Positions 54,901 through 64,000 of a stretch of DNA of 64,000 nt are shown here, piece after piece. Every line of letters starts with the position of its first letter. Within the stretch, counting starts at the first letter, position 1. Origin of the DNA: Opeltia flavorubescens (lineage: Eukaryota > Ascomycota > Lecanoromycetes > Teloschistales > Teloschistaceae). Made by a program: the position numbers and the translations under genes. The stretch covers positions 585,932-649,931 of the forward strand of contig KE546968.1 of NCBI GenBank assembly GCA_000442125.1, written 5' to 3'. Below the pieces are notes generated by a model. The model was given only the letters and a program-made list of their open reading frames with translations. It had not been told where the DNA came from and ran no database searches.

Positions 54901-55321
54901 TTGGAATGAGGGAAGGGGCTACTTCGGTACATCAAGGCAGAAATTATACCCGTATGGTGACATCTATCCGAGAGAGATCTGACTAGAGGCTTCAAAATGG
55001 AGCTGGTTCCGACAGAAGCCATTCTCAGCTGCTCAAAAGTATACGGTGCTTCGATGGCATCGACAAAGTATCTTTTACCATATCAGTGCCCATAAGTGAA
55101 TAAAGAAGGTTGCAAATTAGCTTGATACAAGGATTTGCTACAAGGCAGACTGTTCGATAGCTCCTTCAGATCCTGAGGGTATCTTACTGTGAGAGTTCTC
55201 GGATGACCTCTGATAATGGCTGATCTTCCTCTATCCTCGGCAAAGGGGGAATCCATTCTGTTTGGCCGGTTCTCAGCCCTTCGGAGATGGGAGTATGCGG
55301 CATTTGCATGAATGAAGCCAT
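51981..55321 (-). CDS. YVC1: YVC1-type TRP calcium channel
   Basis: Sixteen exons restore one frame of 689 aa: 55321-55188, 55071-54931, 54898-54332, 54273-53993, 53836-53706, 53648-53628, 53560-53512, 53458-53375, 53319-53300, 53240-53226, 53153-53130, 53032-52952, 52848-52814, 52748-52727, 52675-52634 and 52403-51981. Yvc1 is the vacuolar TRP channel releasing calcium. The N-terminal cytosolic part has ACEIVAWRFLTHLSKHELID and LNALEIAAVAGAKRFLSQ; membrane segments start at VPKYQKAFEAAFFAIFLILY; next come SNHIISVSFDILSLEALFLV and LLSLNPYFGTL, the pore region around VNVFFGSSYLGF, and the last helix LMLCFVILTNILLLTSLI. After it comes EYLFQYSVFVLE, NLIPLILFRPLRL and a coiled-coil tail (VLDKLNTQEEMIAKLSRQV). 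Five exons are 15-24 nt. All phases agree, but single splice sites of the micro-exons could shift. Confidence 0.9.
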
Positions 55322-55901
55322 ATTTGCTTCTGCGGCCTTTGTTCCTTACTCAAACGACCTGGACAGAAAGAAAACTAGGATCTAGTAATTAGTCGATTGC
55401 ACAAGGTAAAGGTTGGCTGTCCGAAGAACAGAAGGATACGTAAGATGAACTTGCATCCAGCGAGTCAATAAACGGCTCAAACATATTGGATGAATGTAAG
55501 ATTTTATCGGAATTCTCTCTGAACTATTTAGGGGTCTGAACAAGTATCCAGAGACGGTGTAGGATGATTTCAAGTTCCGTTTGATTCATTGGTGAAACGT
55601 TATATATCTGCACGTCATTTAGTAGAGAAGTCTTGGCACTAAACTAACCAATAGCCCTCCTTCTCCCGTTACTTCTCAATCACGTTCTTAGAATTTGATT
55701 TCTCCAGTAATTCTTCAAGGCCTCAGTCACGCTGACACGAGACTCGATATATTAAGTTGACTTTCTTGGATTGTGATGCATTTATACTGCCTGACTACCC
55801 TCGTCACACTCCCAACCATGGTCTCGTTGTCACTGTACTCGGATCGTCCTGCATTTAATTCACCTTGAAGCCTGTGTGCCACCATCTGGCAGTGGGAAGC
55901 T
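55322..55901. promoter_or_regulatory. Divergent promoter YVC1/POP5
   Basis: 580 bp between the start codons of YVC1 and POP5. It must hold both promoters. No other feature was recognised. Confidence 0.5.
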
Positions 55902-56617
55902 ATGGTCCGCATCAAGCACCGATATCTACTAGTCAACATCTTATATCCAGAATCGACGGCAGCCGGTCACGATACCAATAAAGACCCTTCCTTACCAGGC
56001 TCAATACAATTTCGCTTGCCCACGCCTGATAGTTTAACACCCCAGCTCTTTGCAAAGGCGCTACGGAACCAGATCTTGTACATGTACGGCGACTATGGCT
56101 ACGGCATTACTACGACGAGCCTCAATGGTCGGTCCAGTCTCAGTCTCCACGATGCTCCGAGTCTTACGCAAACATCTTAAGCTCTTAATGAAGGTACTGA
56201 CATCCATGTCCTCTTGTAGTCAAATATCTCTCCCCAGCAACATCTACGGCAATTATTCGCTGTTCGAGGGCAAACTACCATATCGTTTGGGCAGCATTGA
56301 CCTCTATGACGCATCTACCTGAACTTCCAAAGCAACCTACTCCACAGTCGTGCGTGATGCAGGTTGTAAGAGTCTCGGGGACCATCAGAAAGGCTGAAGA
56401 AGAAGCTATTAGGCGGGCTAGAGCAGCAATCCTGAATGCGCGGAGAGAAAACAACAGTAGAAGCTCTGACCTGCTCAGTACAATTCTAGGTGCAAATCAT
56501 AGAGGAATTCCCGGAAATCCCGTAAATTTCACCGGTATCGAGGATCGTGAGGATGAGGATGAGGAGGACGAGGTGGAGGAAGACGGCGACGATCAAGATC
56601 AGGACTCATTGGACTGA
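55902..56617 (+). CDS. POP5: Ribonuclease P/MRP protein subunit Pop5
   Basis: Two exons, 55902-56127 and 56220-56617, encode 207 aa. Pop5 is a core protein of RNase P and RNase MRP, needed for tRNA 5' maturation and rRNA processing in the nucleus. MVRIKHRYLLVNILYPES is the diagnostic N-terminus. Further motifs are LRNQILYMYGDYGYGITTTS, VKYLSPATSTAIIRCSRANY and CVMQVVRVSGTIRKAEEEAI. The tail after residue 175 is acidic (DEDEEDEVEEDGDDQDQD). The single phase-1 intron falls after SLN. The gene is convergent with GPN2, the stop codons being about 100 bp apart. Confidence 0.95.
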
Positions 56618-56721
56618 GGATGTATGCTGTGACCTCTTTGACTGCCAAAAATTGACCTAATCTTCTATCAGATGCCCCTAGCCAACATATCGTGGGACCT
56701 GGGTGGTGGTCATTGGATATC

Positions 56722-57890
56722 CTAAGATTTCCTGACGACTTGTATACCACTATCTGGGAAATCTTTCTGCATAGCCTCGAGCTCGTCATCATCTTCATCA
56801 GCGGAGTCACGTTTATCCAATGGTCTCTCCCTTGCCTTCACCTCCTCTTCCATTTGCATCCTCTCCAACTCATCAAACTCCTCCTTCCTATCAATCCATC
56901 TCTCCTGGACATCCCTCACATTCATCGTCCTCATTCCGTCCCGTACTGCAACCTGCCATACCGTATCATTGGCACCTTCGGGTCCTCCAAAAGCGTATCC
57001 GCCTGCTCGATCAATCGCTTGGAGCAGTGTCATCATACTCTTCTTATCCTCAACCGCCAGAGTCTCGAACGCAACCAATCCGAAGTCTTCCACCAGTTCG
57101 ATTACGGCGTTGTTGAGGCCTTCGAATTTGGGATGTCGCATCATAGGGTTTTCCTCGAGGACATGCGGCATCATATCCGACAAGTCTTGAACTTCGGTGT
57201 AATACTCGAGGTCAAAAGGTAGGGGCCCGTAGCTTGATATCTTGTCGATTTTTGTGAGGACGTTTAGGTGCGGAAGGTCGAGCTGGAGCATGCTTCGAAG
57301 TGAGAGGAGGATGGTAGAGATATAAAGAGATGGTAAGGTGAGACAGTAAGAGTCTGTGAGATGAAGAGCTACGAGCTATGGAGACGATCGTTAGGCATAT
57401 TGCTCTTGACGTTATAGCAAGGGTGCTTGGCGAACTCTGTACCCAAGTTTCTGTATCCGGAAGAATACGTTCCGCAACGAGGAATGATGGGTGAAGAGCT
57501 CGACTTGTCCAGGACAATCAAATAATACATAATCCTCTGGCCCATTGATTCATCAGCCCTCCTCTTCCTTGTAAAGTATAGCGCGGACGTTCGTCAAGTA
57601 CCTCCCAGTTTCTCGAGCCCGTTTTGCAACCACTCGACATTATGTTCCAACTCTTCAAGCGCATATAATATGCCTCCATTAGGACCTAATTCTTCATCTG
57701 TCATGATTTCTTCTAGAGTGACCAAGTCTCGGATGTCCAGGGCACAGGGGTAGGATGTGTGGTCGTTTGCAGGATCGAGGTTCACAATGGAACATTTACG
57801 TCCGATGGCGGACATGAATTGGTGCATCCCGTCACAGTAAGTAGATTTGCCTGAGCCCGGCGGCCCAATGACCAGCTGGGCGAAGGGCAT
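56722..57890 (-). CDS. GPN2: GPN-loop GTPase 2
   Basis: Three exons, 57890-57602, 57536-57436 and 57375-56722, encode 347 aa. GPN GTPases act in the assembly and nuclear import of RNA polymerases II and III. The start MPFAQLVIGPPGSGKSTYCD contains the P-loop; NLDPAND follows. The family-defining Gly-Pro-Asn loop is in ELGPNGGILYALEEL, the G3 motif in YVLFDCPGQVELFTHH, and the G4 motif in NVLTKIDK. The C-terminal extension FGLVAFETLAVEDKKSMMTL and the charged tail fit GPN2 rather than GPN1 or GPN3. Intron 2 removes 60 nt with phase 0 (QKLGYR to LVALHLTDS). It is divergent from BUB3 and convergent with POP5. Confidence 0.95.
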
Positions 57891-58046
57891 GGCGTACGTG
57901 TCGAGTGTTTGGTGGGCGGGATAAATCAGGAGTGGGAATGAGAGGAGCGGAATCGTGATCTCGTGTTCCTGCGGAGCTACTCTCCAAACTTACCAACGTT
58001 TGGCTTTTTTGTAAAGTCTTCTGAATACACCGCAAAGCAGCTCGAG
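57891..58046. promoter_or_regulatory. Short divergent promoter GPN2/BUB3
   Basis: Only 156 bp separates the two start codons, so both promoters must be compact or shared. No site was assigned. Confidence 0.5.
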
Positions 58047-59222
58047 ATGACGACTCGTAAGTACGATCGGCAGACTTCATTTCATGATCTTAGACTGACT
58101 CAATGTCTTCAGCACAGTTCGAGTTATCGGATCCACCTAGCGATGCCATCTCCTCCATAAAGTTTGCGCCAGCTTCATTACGGCTCCTTGTAGCCTCATG
58201 GGATAAGAACGTCTACCTCTACGACACGTCTCTAAGTGGTGGGAAGCTACTACAAACATTTCAACATCGAGCACCCGTCCTGGACGTCTGTTTCGGCGAA
58301 AGCGACGAAGATGCTTATACCACGGGATTAGACTGGGATGTACGACAGTCAGTATCCTAGAAGAGCCTTCTGACACTATTCATAGCTGACATAATGACCG
58401 GAACACAGTCTGAACCTCTCCACCGGCACTCAGACCGTCCTCTCCTCCCACAATGCGGGCGTGAAATCCCTCGCGTATAGCTCGCAACATCACATCCTGA
58501 TCTCCGCATCCTGGGATTCGACCCTGCACATCCACCAACTCTCCTCACCATCCACTCCCATAGCCTCAATCTCCCTCCCCTCAAAACCCTTCTCCATATC
58601 CATAACCGCAACAAAACTAGTCGTTGCAATGGCCTCCCGTGCCCTCAACATTTACGACCTCGCATCCCTCGCTTCAGCCACCTCTTCACTCACCGCGGGC
58701 GATGATACCACAGCTGCTATTCCCATCCAGGTCGAACCATGGCAGCGCCGGGAAAGCAGTCTGAAATTCATGACCCGAGCCATCGCCTGCATGCCCAACG
58801 ATGCCGGCTACGCCTCGTCGAGCATCGAAGGCCGCGTTGCGGTCGAATGGTTCGATCCTTCACCAGAATCGCAAGCCCGCAAATACGCCTTCAAATGCCA
58901 TCGGCAGGCTAATGAACAGGGAATCGATGTCGTGTATCCCGTCAATGCGTTGGCGTTTCACCCGGTCCACGGTACGTTCGCGAGTGGTGGAGGAGATGGG
59001 TTTGTGGCCTTGTGGGACGGCGTGTCGAAGAGGAGGATACGGCAATACCAGAAGTATGCGAGTAGCGTGAGTGGAGTTGCTTTTTCGGGGAACGGAAAGT
59101 ATATGGCCGTGGCTATAAGTCCGGGATTTGAGGATGGGAACGAGGGGGGAGGGGAAGGGGTGGTGAAAGTATTTGTGAGAGAGCTAGGGGAGAACGAGGC
59201 GAAGGGGAAGGGGGCGAAATGA
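58047..59222 (+). CDS. BUB3: Spindle checkpoint WD40 protein Bub3
   Basis: Three exons, 58047-58056, 58113-58347 and 58409-59222, encode 352 aa. Exon 1 is just 10 nt (MTT plus one base) with a GTAAGT donor. Bub3 is a seven-bladed WD40 protein that brings Bub1 and BubR1/Mad3 to phosphorylated Spc105/KNL1 at kinetochores. Motifs: FELSDPPSDAISSIKFAP, LLVASWDKNVYLYD, VLDVCFGESDEDAYTTGLDW, VKSLAYSSQHHILISASWDS, MTRAIACMPND, GYASSSIEGRVAVEWFD, YPVNALAFHPVHGTFASGGG. The GLE2-binding or Bub3-specific EGRVAVEWFD segment separates it from Rae1. An acidic-poor Gly/Lys tail ends it. The short exon is needed because no other in-frame ATG precedes the domain. Confidence 0.94.
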
Positions 59223-60788
59223 TGGAGGGCCGTACACGTAAGGTATGGAGCAAAAGGGGGACAGGGACAGGGACAATGTGGTATGTCAATGTGGAGATCA
59301 TATTACCACAAGAGGGACTATCTTAACTGTCCTCCAGGATATTTAATAAATATCCTGAGATACTGACAACCCCAGACCAGTTGATAAGCAGGAATTACAT
59401 TCCGAGAGAATGATAATCATTCTCTTTGCAGCACGGTGTCAGTGCCCAAGACAAGGATAGATGTAGAAGTGCACCGCATGTCAAAAAAGTGAAAGTAAAG
59501 TGTAAGCGAGATAGATGGTCTCCACAGAGATAAACAGCCAAACCAGAAGCCTTCTGGATCTACATATCATGCCTGAGCGAGAAAGCATGGTGAAGTCGCA
59601 TCCAACAGAGGCCTGCACGGCCTGCAAAGGAAATTAAGTTTGTGTGATCAGACATAGCGGGCTGCCTATTTGAGGCATAAACAATCCTCGAAAGCGGCAA
59701 GGCTAGGAGCAGCCAACCTTCCATTTTGCGATCCGATTGGCATGAAAGCATGGAAAGCGTAACGAGCGATTCACCATGAGGCGCATCTGAAAAGCGGAGT
59801 CGCCGGATGGGCGTGCGATATATAGCAGAAGGTTGCCCTCGCCCTTTTCGTAGAGCGTATGATGCTGCTTACTCTGCCCTTCCACTCCGACGCAGAATTT
59901 GGGTCGTCATCGTCCCTACTGCTCTGGCTCTGCGTGCGTATCACCCAGACTATGCGGCTATACCATCACAGATACGGTTGTCTTCCCCTCTGCTGGCTGA
60001 CAACCTGCGGTTCCTGGCATGCGGATGTGGGCATCCGCTCGCTTGATGGTAAGCTTGCTGATGATCGCCCGTGAATCCTGACCTTGAGGTCTCGAAGCAA
60101 CGCTTTGAAGCAAAGTGCTTGCAAGTATGAGAGCGATTCTCTCTTCGTCGCAATCAATCCCAGATTAGGGGCGAGTCGAGAGGGGTTTGATTGCTGGCGG
60201 TCAGCCATTGGCTGTTCACCCTCCATGCGGTCGCCGGCCAATCACACCTCATCACACACTCTGGTCAGGCGTTTTCCTGTTCATTGAATTGAATTGAATT
60301 GTGCAAACATATTTTGCGGTGGATAAGTAAGCAGTTGCGGTGTCACTGACTTGTTGGCGATACTTTTTCTTTTCGTCTGAAATCTAGTGTGACTGTTCCC
60401 CAGCTTCTCTTCCTTTCCTTTCTCTTCTCACCCCACCTTGGATGGATATCCACTTCGCTGCTTCTCAAGCTATTCAACTTAGCTGATCACTCTCTTTCTG
60501 TTCTCCGCTCGACTCTATGTGCAGCGGGCAGGATTTTCACTGACCAGCTCATCTGCCATGGCCCAACGACGCTGACAGTCAATTCCATTCACACCTTTGA
60601 CAACCATTCACCTCGATTGAAATCCAGCAATACAACGGCAATAGCTAACCTCAATCTTACCCCGCCTGCCGGAATCGTGTCTGAGTTGCCCATCACCCAA
60701 CAGCAAGTTGCTGCATATCACCGCCACAACGAAGACTTCGATTGCCAACAAAGCAGAATTTAGCCTGAAGATACCCACAAGCTTGTCC
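59223..60788. other. Intergenic region downstream of BUB3
   Basis: 1.6 kb with the BUB3 3' end and the upstream region of the putative tail-anchored protein gene. An ORF at 60389-60763 has a hydrophobic start but no supporting motif and more likely belongs to the leader. A pentanucleotide repeat lies at 60283-60301. Confidence 0.45.
60283..60301. repeat. ATTGA pentanucleotide repeat
   Basis: Almost four copies of ATTGA in direct tandem, in the intergenic region. Confidence 0.85.
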
Positions 60789-61500
60789 ATGTCATCGAGG
60801 GCAACTTCACGGGCGGGCCCAACAATGCAATTCGAAGGAATTTCAAACGAAAAGTACGTCGATCGGAGCGAGCAGTGCTCGGTTTGGTCGCAATTCGGAT
60901 CATTCTCAAGCCCTTCAACTGTCTCCGTCGACCTTTCCGAGTTTCACCCTGTGCAGTGCCCGTCTAGCGTACCATTCGAAGTCTGTGCTCAATATCTGGG
61001 TAGTCATTTAGCTTGCGATAGCAGGGAGAGTGAAAGTCTCGGCATGATTCCGGAGCTGAACCTCAGTAAGATTGACAAACCCCACCCCTTAGTTTTGGAT
61101 ACGTATCTGACAGTGGAATTCAGTGACCGGTCCGAATTCAGCATCCTCTACAGAAGTCTTTGCAGAGCAGGCATGGTTCGCCCATGAGCGTTGCAACCTA
61201 CGACTCGAGCGCAACCGCGGAATCCTTGCTACTGTCGACAATCTTTTCACGAACACTGATTGTTCGCAACACCTGGATCCTCTCGGAGCTCGAGGTATAG
61301 AGAGAGGGCCGAGAGAAGAAAAGCAGGCCTGGAAAGAACCAATGAGAAAATTTGTCGATTTGGAGAAGCAAAGCTGCGTTGGCGAGCCTCGAAGTGGTGA
61401 TCACTACCGACGAGGCAGTACTTACGGCCGGGCTGCTATCTGCGCCATGATGCTAATCGCTGCCTTTGCTTGGCAGTACTACACCCTCGTCCACAACTGA
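60789..61500 (+). CDS. Putative tail-anchored protein, 217 aa
   Basis: Two exons, 60789-61065 and 61124-61500, joined by a 58-nt intron with a GTAAGA donor and phase 1. The start is MSSRATSRAGPTMQFEGISN. The protein is mostly polar, with Cys and Ser scattered over residues 25-100 (YVDRSEQCSVWSQFGSFSS). Its C-terminus is a hydrophobic stretch (RAAICAMMLIAAFAWQYYTL) followed by a four-residue end, as in tail-anchored membrane proteins. No domain is recognised. Coding support rests on the restored frame, the consensus donor and the C-terminal anchor; there is no homology evidence I can state. Confidence 0.55.
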
Positions 61501-61501
61501 T

Positions 61502-61783
61502 GGCACGGAATACCCTTTTCCATTACCCAGCATGCGAGGCTCACCGATTCTTCTTCCTTGTATTGCCGCGGCAAGTATCTTTGTTGTCATAAGGTGGTGT
61601 AGGTGAACCTTATCATTGATACTCAGTGGCAAAGACTCGGCTTGTCCTCCGAGTAACCAGTACTACGACCTCGTTCAGATCTGGGTTTATGGAATGCCTC
61701 TTCTTGTCGTCGAGCATGCGAGGCGTTCACATTTCTCCTTTTTTTTTGTCTTGTCATGTCGTCGCGGCAAGTGTCTTTGTTTC
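61502..61783. repeat. Imperfect direct duplication of about 85 bp
   Basis: Copy 1 (about 61502-61587) and copy 2 (about 61687-61783) share GGAAT-CC, then GCATGCGAGGC-TTCAC-like, a T/C-rich centre, and CGCGGCAAGT-TCTTTGTT. Spacing between copies is about 185 bp. They lie in the 3' region between the tail-anchored gene and cyclin C. Neither copy encodes anything recognisable. Confidence 0.65.
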
Positions 61784-61931
61784 TATGGGTTGTTCTGTTT
61801 GAGTTTCAATTGTATTACTTGATGGTCAATGCTTGGCGTGTCCTTGGAGAAACCGTTGGTGGCGGCTCAAAAGCATGTAACATTACAGATTCCCAGTCCT
61901 AGCCATTAGTTTCAGCAACTATTCCTCCCCG

Positions 61932-62897
61932 TTACTTGTCTAGGCCTCGAGCCTTCACAAAGCGTGAAACTTGTTCCTTACAGGTCTTCTCACTGTACTG
62001 TTCCCATACGTCGTACAAAGATATGAGCTCCTGCGTGCTGTCTACGACAGCTTGAATATCGACTTCACCTTCGGCAAGCCACTGGATAAAGTATTGTATT
62101 CGTTCCTGAGGAGTCCCTGCAGAAGTAGCTCCCACTTGGAGCAGCTCTTTCGACGGCTGAGCGGCGTTCGTCAACGCCGCAGCAGCATTGGCCGCAGCTT
62201 GTAGCCCGCTATGACCAGGCTTCAGTGTCAACGCGAGGAACATAGCAGCAATAGCAACAACATGAGGCGCAACAAGAAGCGGCAGATCGGTAAGGTAGTG
62301 GTCATTGATGATAGACCACGCAAGAGCAATATCATCTTGGCCGAGGTTAAGTCGACCTTGTAATTCTTGCAGTGTACGATAAGGATGGTGTACGATGAGT
62401 TGAGAGTTCATCTCCGAGATGAGATAAAACTCACATTCCCCCAGCTTGGACACATCTGACGGGATGAAGTCTGCCACGATCAGGTCCATGCTAGTTGCAA
62501 TGAAGGATAGATTGTGCTTTTACTTACCTGGCCACATGTTTCGAGCCTCGCTTACCACCATCCGGATATACTGCGGGCTTTCTTCCATTTTACATGCTAA
62601 ATACAGAGCTGTTGCAAGTATGAGAAACACGTTAGTGTTCCTTACGTCAACCTTAGTGTAGAATCGACGAATATAGACTTGTGCTGTTGCCAACGCTTGT
62701 TGCCGGACACTCATACGCTTGCCTAACTTGACTAGCTGTTGGTTGAAGAAGATGCTGAGTAGTCGTCTATCTGGTAAAGGATACTGCTGTAATGCTATAC
62801 GGTCCTCTTCTTCTAGTTCTTGCCGCATCTCACTTAATCCTGTCCTTGTGAAATTCCAATATAACCTCTGGGTAGAGGCCCAGTAATTTGCTGCCAT
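61932..62897 (-). CDS. SSN8: Cyclin C (Mediator kinase-module cyclin)
   Basis: Two exons, 62897-62528 and 62470-61932, encode 302 aa. Cyclin C partners Cdk8/Ssn3 in the Mediator kinase module and represses or activates RNA polymerase II genes. The N-terminus [18 protein letters not shown] is diagnostic. The first cyclin fold has [19 protein letters not shown] and [19 protein letters not shown]; the second has [20 protein letters not shown] and [10 protein letters not shown]. The acceptor at 62471 (GTGGCAG) restores the joint [12 protein letters not shown] later AAAN-rich segment ([14 protein letters not shown]) is a small alanine expansion. Length is normal. Divergent from the SCaMC gene. Confidence 0.95.
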
Positions 62898-63495
62898 TGT
62901 TGACTAGTGACCAAAGATTATAGTTGGAGGACCCATGTGAATCTACAAAAAGAGCCAGAAAAGAGAAAACAATTCAAAATCATTACGAATCAATAAATTA
63001 CAACATCCAATTGAAGATGAATAAAAGAAAGATTTATAGCAGTACTGCAAATTTATACGGTTTCCTTTTGCATTTTCGATAGTCGTTCAAGAAAAAGGAA
63101 CAATAGTATTTTAACGATGACTCCGCATGAATCGTATAAATAGATATGCACTGTTGTAAACCCCAATAAATTATTCACTATGAAGTGTTCTAAGTAATCT
63201 GAGCGAAGTATTCCGATATTGATTTTGTATTAACACGAATACGAGATAAGGATATCTTGCAAGGCTGGTGTTTTGTTTGCACGCCGCACCCCACTAGCTC
63301 ACATTCGAGAACATTTACGTTGTAAAGAGACAAGCCTACAACAACTCCAACGAATCTCGAACCAAGCAAAACTACTGCATTCATCTGGGGTGGGGAATCA
63401 CGGCCGACAATTATTCGACAGGGCGTGTTGAGAACAAGCAATGGATCAAACAAGCAATGGATCAAACAAGATAAAAACATCAACTGTGGATCACC
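62898..63495. promoter_or_regulatory. Divergent promoter cyclin C/SCaMC
   Basis: 598 bp between start codons, AT-rich at 62940-63180. It holds two copies of a 16-bp tandem unit at 63435-63466, just upstream of the SCaMC start. No other feature was recognised. Confidence 0.5.
63435..63466. repeat. Two tandem copies of a 16-bp unit
   Basis: CAAGCAATGGATCAAA occurs twice in perfect tandem, followed by the start of a third copy (CAAG). It lies 30-60 bp upstream of the SCaMC start, in its leader or core promoter. Confidence 0.9.
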
Positions 63496-64000
63496 ATGCA
63501 GCGTGACGATCAGCAGGCCCAGGACAAAAGAGTTGAAAGGTTATGGAAGACCTTGGACACGCAGAATGAAGGCCATCTAGACATAAAAGGACTCAGAAGA
63601 GGCCTTAAGCAGATCGATCATCGTTTGTCTCCAAATCCTAGATGTTTGACAACGCTAACAATACTGCTAGCACTCAAGAATGCTGATGATATGCTCCAAG
63701 ATGTTCTCGCAGCTGTTGACACTGACGGCGACGGTCGCATACAGTACGCCGGTACGACTTATCCGTCCCTCCAGCTCGGATTGTGCTAACGCTTGCGCTG
63801 CTGAAGAGTTTCGGACGTTTGTGGAGAGTACGGAAAATGAACTACTAAAGCTCTTCAAAAGTATCGATCGCAACCATAATGGTCAACTGGATAAAAGCGA
63901 GCTCAAATCGGCCTTCGCCGGCGCCGGGCTGACAATCCCGAGCTCGAAGCTCGATCAATTCTTTGCAGAGGTCGACACCAATCAGGATGGTGTGATCAGC
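63496..64000 (+). CDS. EF-hand mitochondrial carrier (SCaMC/SAL1 type), 3' part missing
   Basis: Three exons in the window: 63496-63622, 63671-63751 and 63807 to the right edge. The N-terminus holds EF-hands typical of calcium-dependent mitochondrial ATP-Mg/phosphate carriers: LDTQNEGHLD, VDTDGDGRIQ, IDRNHNGQLD and VDTNQDGVIS. Spliced joints IDHPLKNADDML and IQYAEFRTFVEST match the family exactly. The carrier domain lies beyond the window, so a soluble EF-hand protein cannot be wholly excluded. In the family the EF-hands face the intermembrane space and gate transport by calcium. The start MQRDDQQAQDKRVERLWKTL is the first ATG. Confidence 0.88.

Noticed and set aside
60389-60763. 124-codon ORF with signal-like start
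   Set aside because: Low-complexity, pyrimidine-rich origin and directly upstream of the better supported gene at 60789; more likely leader sequence.

Overview
The window is nuclear DNA of a filamentous ascomycete (Pezizomycotina). The support is short phase-conserving introns of mostly 43-120 nt with GT-AG ends and CTAAY-like branch sites, moderate gene density, and a protein set typical of the group: a CnxE-type gephyrin-like protein, a GH72 glucanosyltransferase, a YVC1-type TRP channel, a LCMT-Kelch-JmjC wybutosine protein, and PI31 with a Gly/Pro-rich tail. The class (for example Leotiomycetes versus another) cannot be fixed from the sequence alone. I worked out exon structures by hand from reading frame, splice signals and family knowledge. 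Every complete gene model closes in frame.

Layout. 1-5.1 kb: a DDHD phospholipase cut by the left edge, then an uncharacterised protein, both on the minus strand. 5.1-10.7 kb: gene-poor, with one small doubtful ORF and one lone FAD-dependent phenol-hydroxylase-like monooxygenase. 10.7-20 kb: Ulp1 SUMO protease, Atg18, the three-domain tRNA wybutosine gene TYW4/PPM2 (divergent from ATG18) and a small secreted protein whose stop overlaps the TYW4 stop. 21.7-31.6 kb: PPS1-like dual-specificity phosphatase, PP2A catalytic subunit, an uncharacterised basic Ser/Arg-rich protein and a GPI-anchored glucanosyltransferase. 31.9-42.2 kb is a dense housekeeping block: CnxE, V-ATPase c'' proteolipid (VMA16), TFIIA gamma (TOA2), a TMEM42-like membrane protein, exocyst EXO84, TOM20 and PI31. 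42.2-49.4 kb: 7.2 kb in which no gene can be supported. 49.4-64 kb: a C2H2 transcription factor, a 16-exon YVC1 channel, POP5, GPN2, BUB3, a putative tail-anchored protein, cyclin C, and the 5' part of an EF-hand mitochondrial carrier of the SCaMC/SAL1 type, cut by the right edge.

The genes do not form a metabolic cluster. They are mostly single-copy housekeeping genes arranged as tight divergent pairs (ATG18/TYW4, VMA16/TOA2, EXO84/TOM20, YVC1/POP5, GPN2/BUB3, cyclin C/SCaMC) and tight convergent pairs (TYW4/secreted protein, POP5/GPN2). No transposable element, CRISPR array, rRNA or convincing tRNA was seen. I did not find a clear new multi-gene system. The most unusual signals are gene-structural: micro-exons, 32-nt introns, stop-free introns, a 10-nt start exon, overlapping stops, and a degenerate phosphatase loop in PPS1.
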